Notes under the pieces: model-generated | Database searches by the model: none | The model's input: the letters and a program-made list of their open reading frames with translations, nothing else | Told to the model about the DNA's origin: nothing | Source of the DNA: Asaia bogorensis | Lineage (GTDB): Bacteria > Pseudomonadota > Alphaproteobacteria > Acetobacterales > Acetobacteraceae | DNA length: 6,667 nt | Direction: 5' to 3' | NCBI GenBank assembly: GCA_945871455.1 | Contig: CAMBXJ010000250.1 | Span: forward strand, 1 to 6,667 | Shown here: piece after piece, positions 6,316 to 6,667 of the stretch | How the letters are laid out: the number at the start of each line of letters is the position of its first letter | Numbering within the stretch: position 1 is the stretch's first letter | Made by a program: the position numbers and the translations under genes

Positions 6316-6588
6316 GGGCCGGAAGCTATGGACCGAGGCGCGTCAGGTCAATCGGAACCATGGGGTTGTTAACATCACGTCATGCGCGGATTTGTGGCCC
6401 GCCGTCCCCGTCGCATCCGCCCGGGCCGGAACGCCGGGTCCGTCGGCGAAACAGGACAGCGAGATTGGCGCAATGCGCGTCATCGCCCGTGACGGGGGAC
6501 AGGTCGCATCTCCATGCCAAAACCGTGACAATACTCCCCAACCGCGATAACCCTTCCCGGAAGACCGCTCCGTCCAGGAACCGCCGCC
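6316..6588. other. Divergent intergenic region between lysS and the dioxygenase-like gene
   Basis: This region is 273 nt with no gene. It carries the lysS promoter candidate at its left end. Towards the right, GTGACA (6525-6530) and GATAAC (6546-6551) on the plus strand, 15 bp apart, could be a weak promoter for the gene at 6589. A short inverted repeat, CGTCA (6479-6483) with TGACG (6490-6494), lies between the two genes. The open frames crossing the region show no family resemblance. Confidence 0.5.
6323..6351 (-). promoter_or_regulatory. Candidate lysS promoter (TTGACC-17-TAGCTT)
   Basis: On the minus strand, TTGACC (6346-6351) is followed by exactly 17 bp and then TAGCTT (6323-6328). The -35 box matches the sigma-70 consensus at five of six bases; the -10 box matches at only three. 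Only seven bases separate the -10 box from the A of the lysS ATG, which places the expected start site at or next to the start codon. Confidence 0.5.
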
Positions 6589-6667
6589 ATGACCCCGGAA
6601 GACATCCTTTCCCACCCGGCCCGCGTGCTGACCTCCGCGCAACGAGAAGCCTATTTCCGCACCGGCT
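6589..6667 (+). CDS. N-terminus of a probable phytanoyl-CoA dioxygenase (PhyH) family protein, cut by the window end
   Basis: Only 26 codons are visible before the sequence stops. The segment LTSAQREAYFRTG (14-26) resembles the N-terminal helix of PhyH-type Fe(II)/2-oxoglutarate dioxygenases, where 'L(T/S)..Q...Y...GY' usually precedes the first strand. Members hydroxylate small molecules such as ectoine, phytanoyl-CoA or secondary-metabolite intermediates; no substrate can be inferred here. The HxD...H metal site would lie beyond the window. An AGGA nine to ten bases upstream (within 6576-6580) supports ATG 6589. The gene is transcribed divergently from lysS. The family call rests on a very short match. 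Confidence 0.5.
   Translation, partial: MTPEDILSHPARVLTSAQREAYFRTG

Noticed and set aside
4663..6372. Plus-strand open frames of 287 and 252 aa opposite lysS
   Set aside because: They mirror the lysS reading frame. lysS carries HIGH and KMSKS signatures across the same bases.
6316..6588. T-box or lysine riboswitch upstream of lysS
   Set aside because: The candidate promoter leaves no leader RNA, and I see no T-box or L-box conserved sequence in the region.
6343..6642. 99-aa minus-strand open frame at the right end
   Set aside because: It overlaps the promoter region of lysS and the start of the dioxygenase-like gene and has no recognisable domain or ribosome site.
1..6667. CRISPR array, transposon, prophage or tRNA genes
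   Set aside because: No regularly spaced repeats, transposase or integrase motifs, or tRNA cloverleaf with a CCA end were seen on either strand.

Overview
This is a GC-rich stretch of an ordinary-looking bacterial chromosome. The gene content is a class I lysyl-tRNA synthetase, an RmuC protein, a two-domain cold-shock protein and a REP-like intergenic element. Together with the high GC content this points to an alphaproteobacterium, perhaps Rhodospirillales/Acetobacteraceae. That placement is inference, because no rRNA or other marker gene is present. I see no phage, transposase, CRISPR, tRNA or rRNA.

Layout, left to right. Positions 1-71 are non-coding as far as I can tell and hold a perfect 14-bp tandem duplication. 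Positions 72-797 (minus) encode an unfamiliar 241-aa protein with a GNAT-like core. Positions 798-1298 are gene-free and hold a short inverted repeat (863-878), a REP-like folded element (1054-1103) and another possible stem (1131-1171). Positions 1299-1976 (minus) encode a 225-aa protein with two cold-shock domains joined by a Gly/Ala-rich linker. Its upstream region (1977-2288) holds a TATAGT box directly next to a perfect 7-bp stem, plus an AT-rich imperfect palindrome. Positions 2289-3626 (minus) are rmuC. A 13-bp stem-loop (3639-3668) lies just upstream of the rmuC Shine-Dalgarno sequence. Positions 3735-4721 (minus) encode an MprF-type membrane domain protein, and 4726-6315 (minus) are lysS, separated from it by only 4 nt. 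Positions 6316-6588 form a divergent intergenic region. A plus-strand gene starts at 6589 and runs off the window; its N-terminus looks like a phytanoyl-CoA dioxygenase family protein.

How the genes fit together. lysS and the MprF-type gene are almost certainly co-transcribed. LysRS makes Lys-tRNA(Lys), the donor used by lysyl-phosphatidylglycerol synthases, and the next gene encodes only the membrane 'flippase' half of such an enzyme. This is the most suggestive link in the window. rmuC follows 108 nt later and may be read from the same transcript or isolated by the stem-loop. The cold-shock gene and the GNAT-like gene appear to be separate units. I found no convincing new multi-gene system. 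The points that merit a second look are the lysS/flippase coupling, a possibly leaderless lysS mRNA, the stem-loop before rmuC, and the unrecognised GNAT-like protein.
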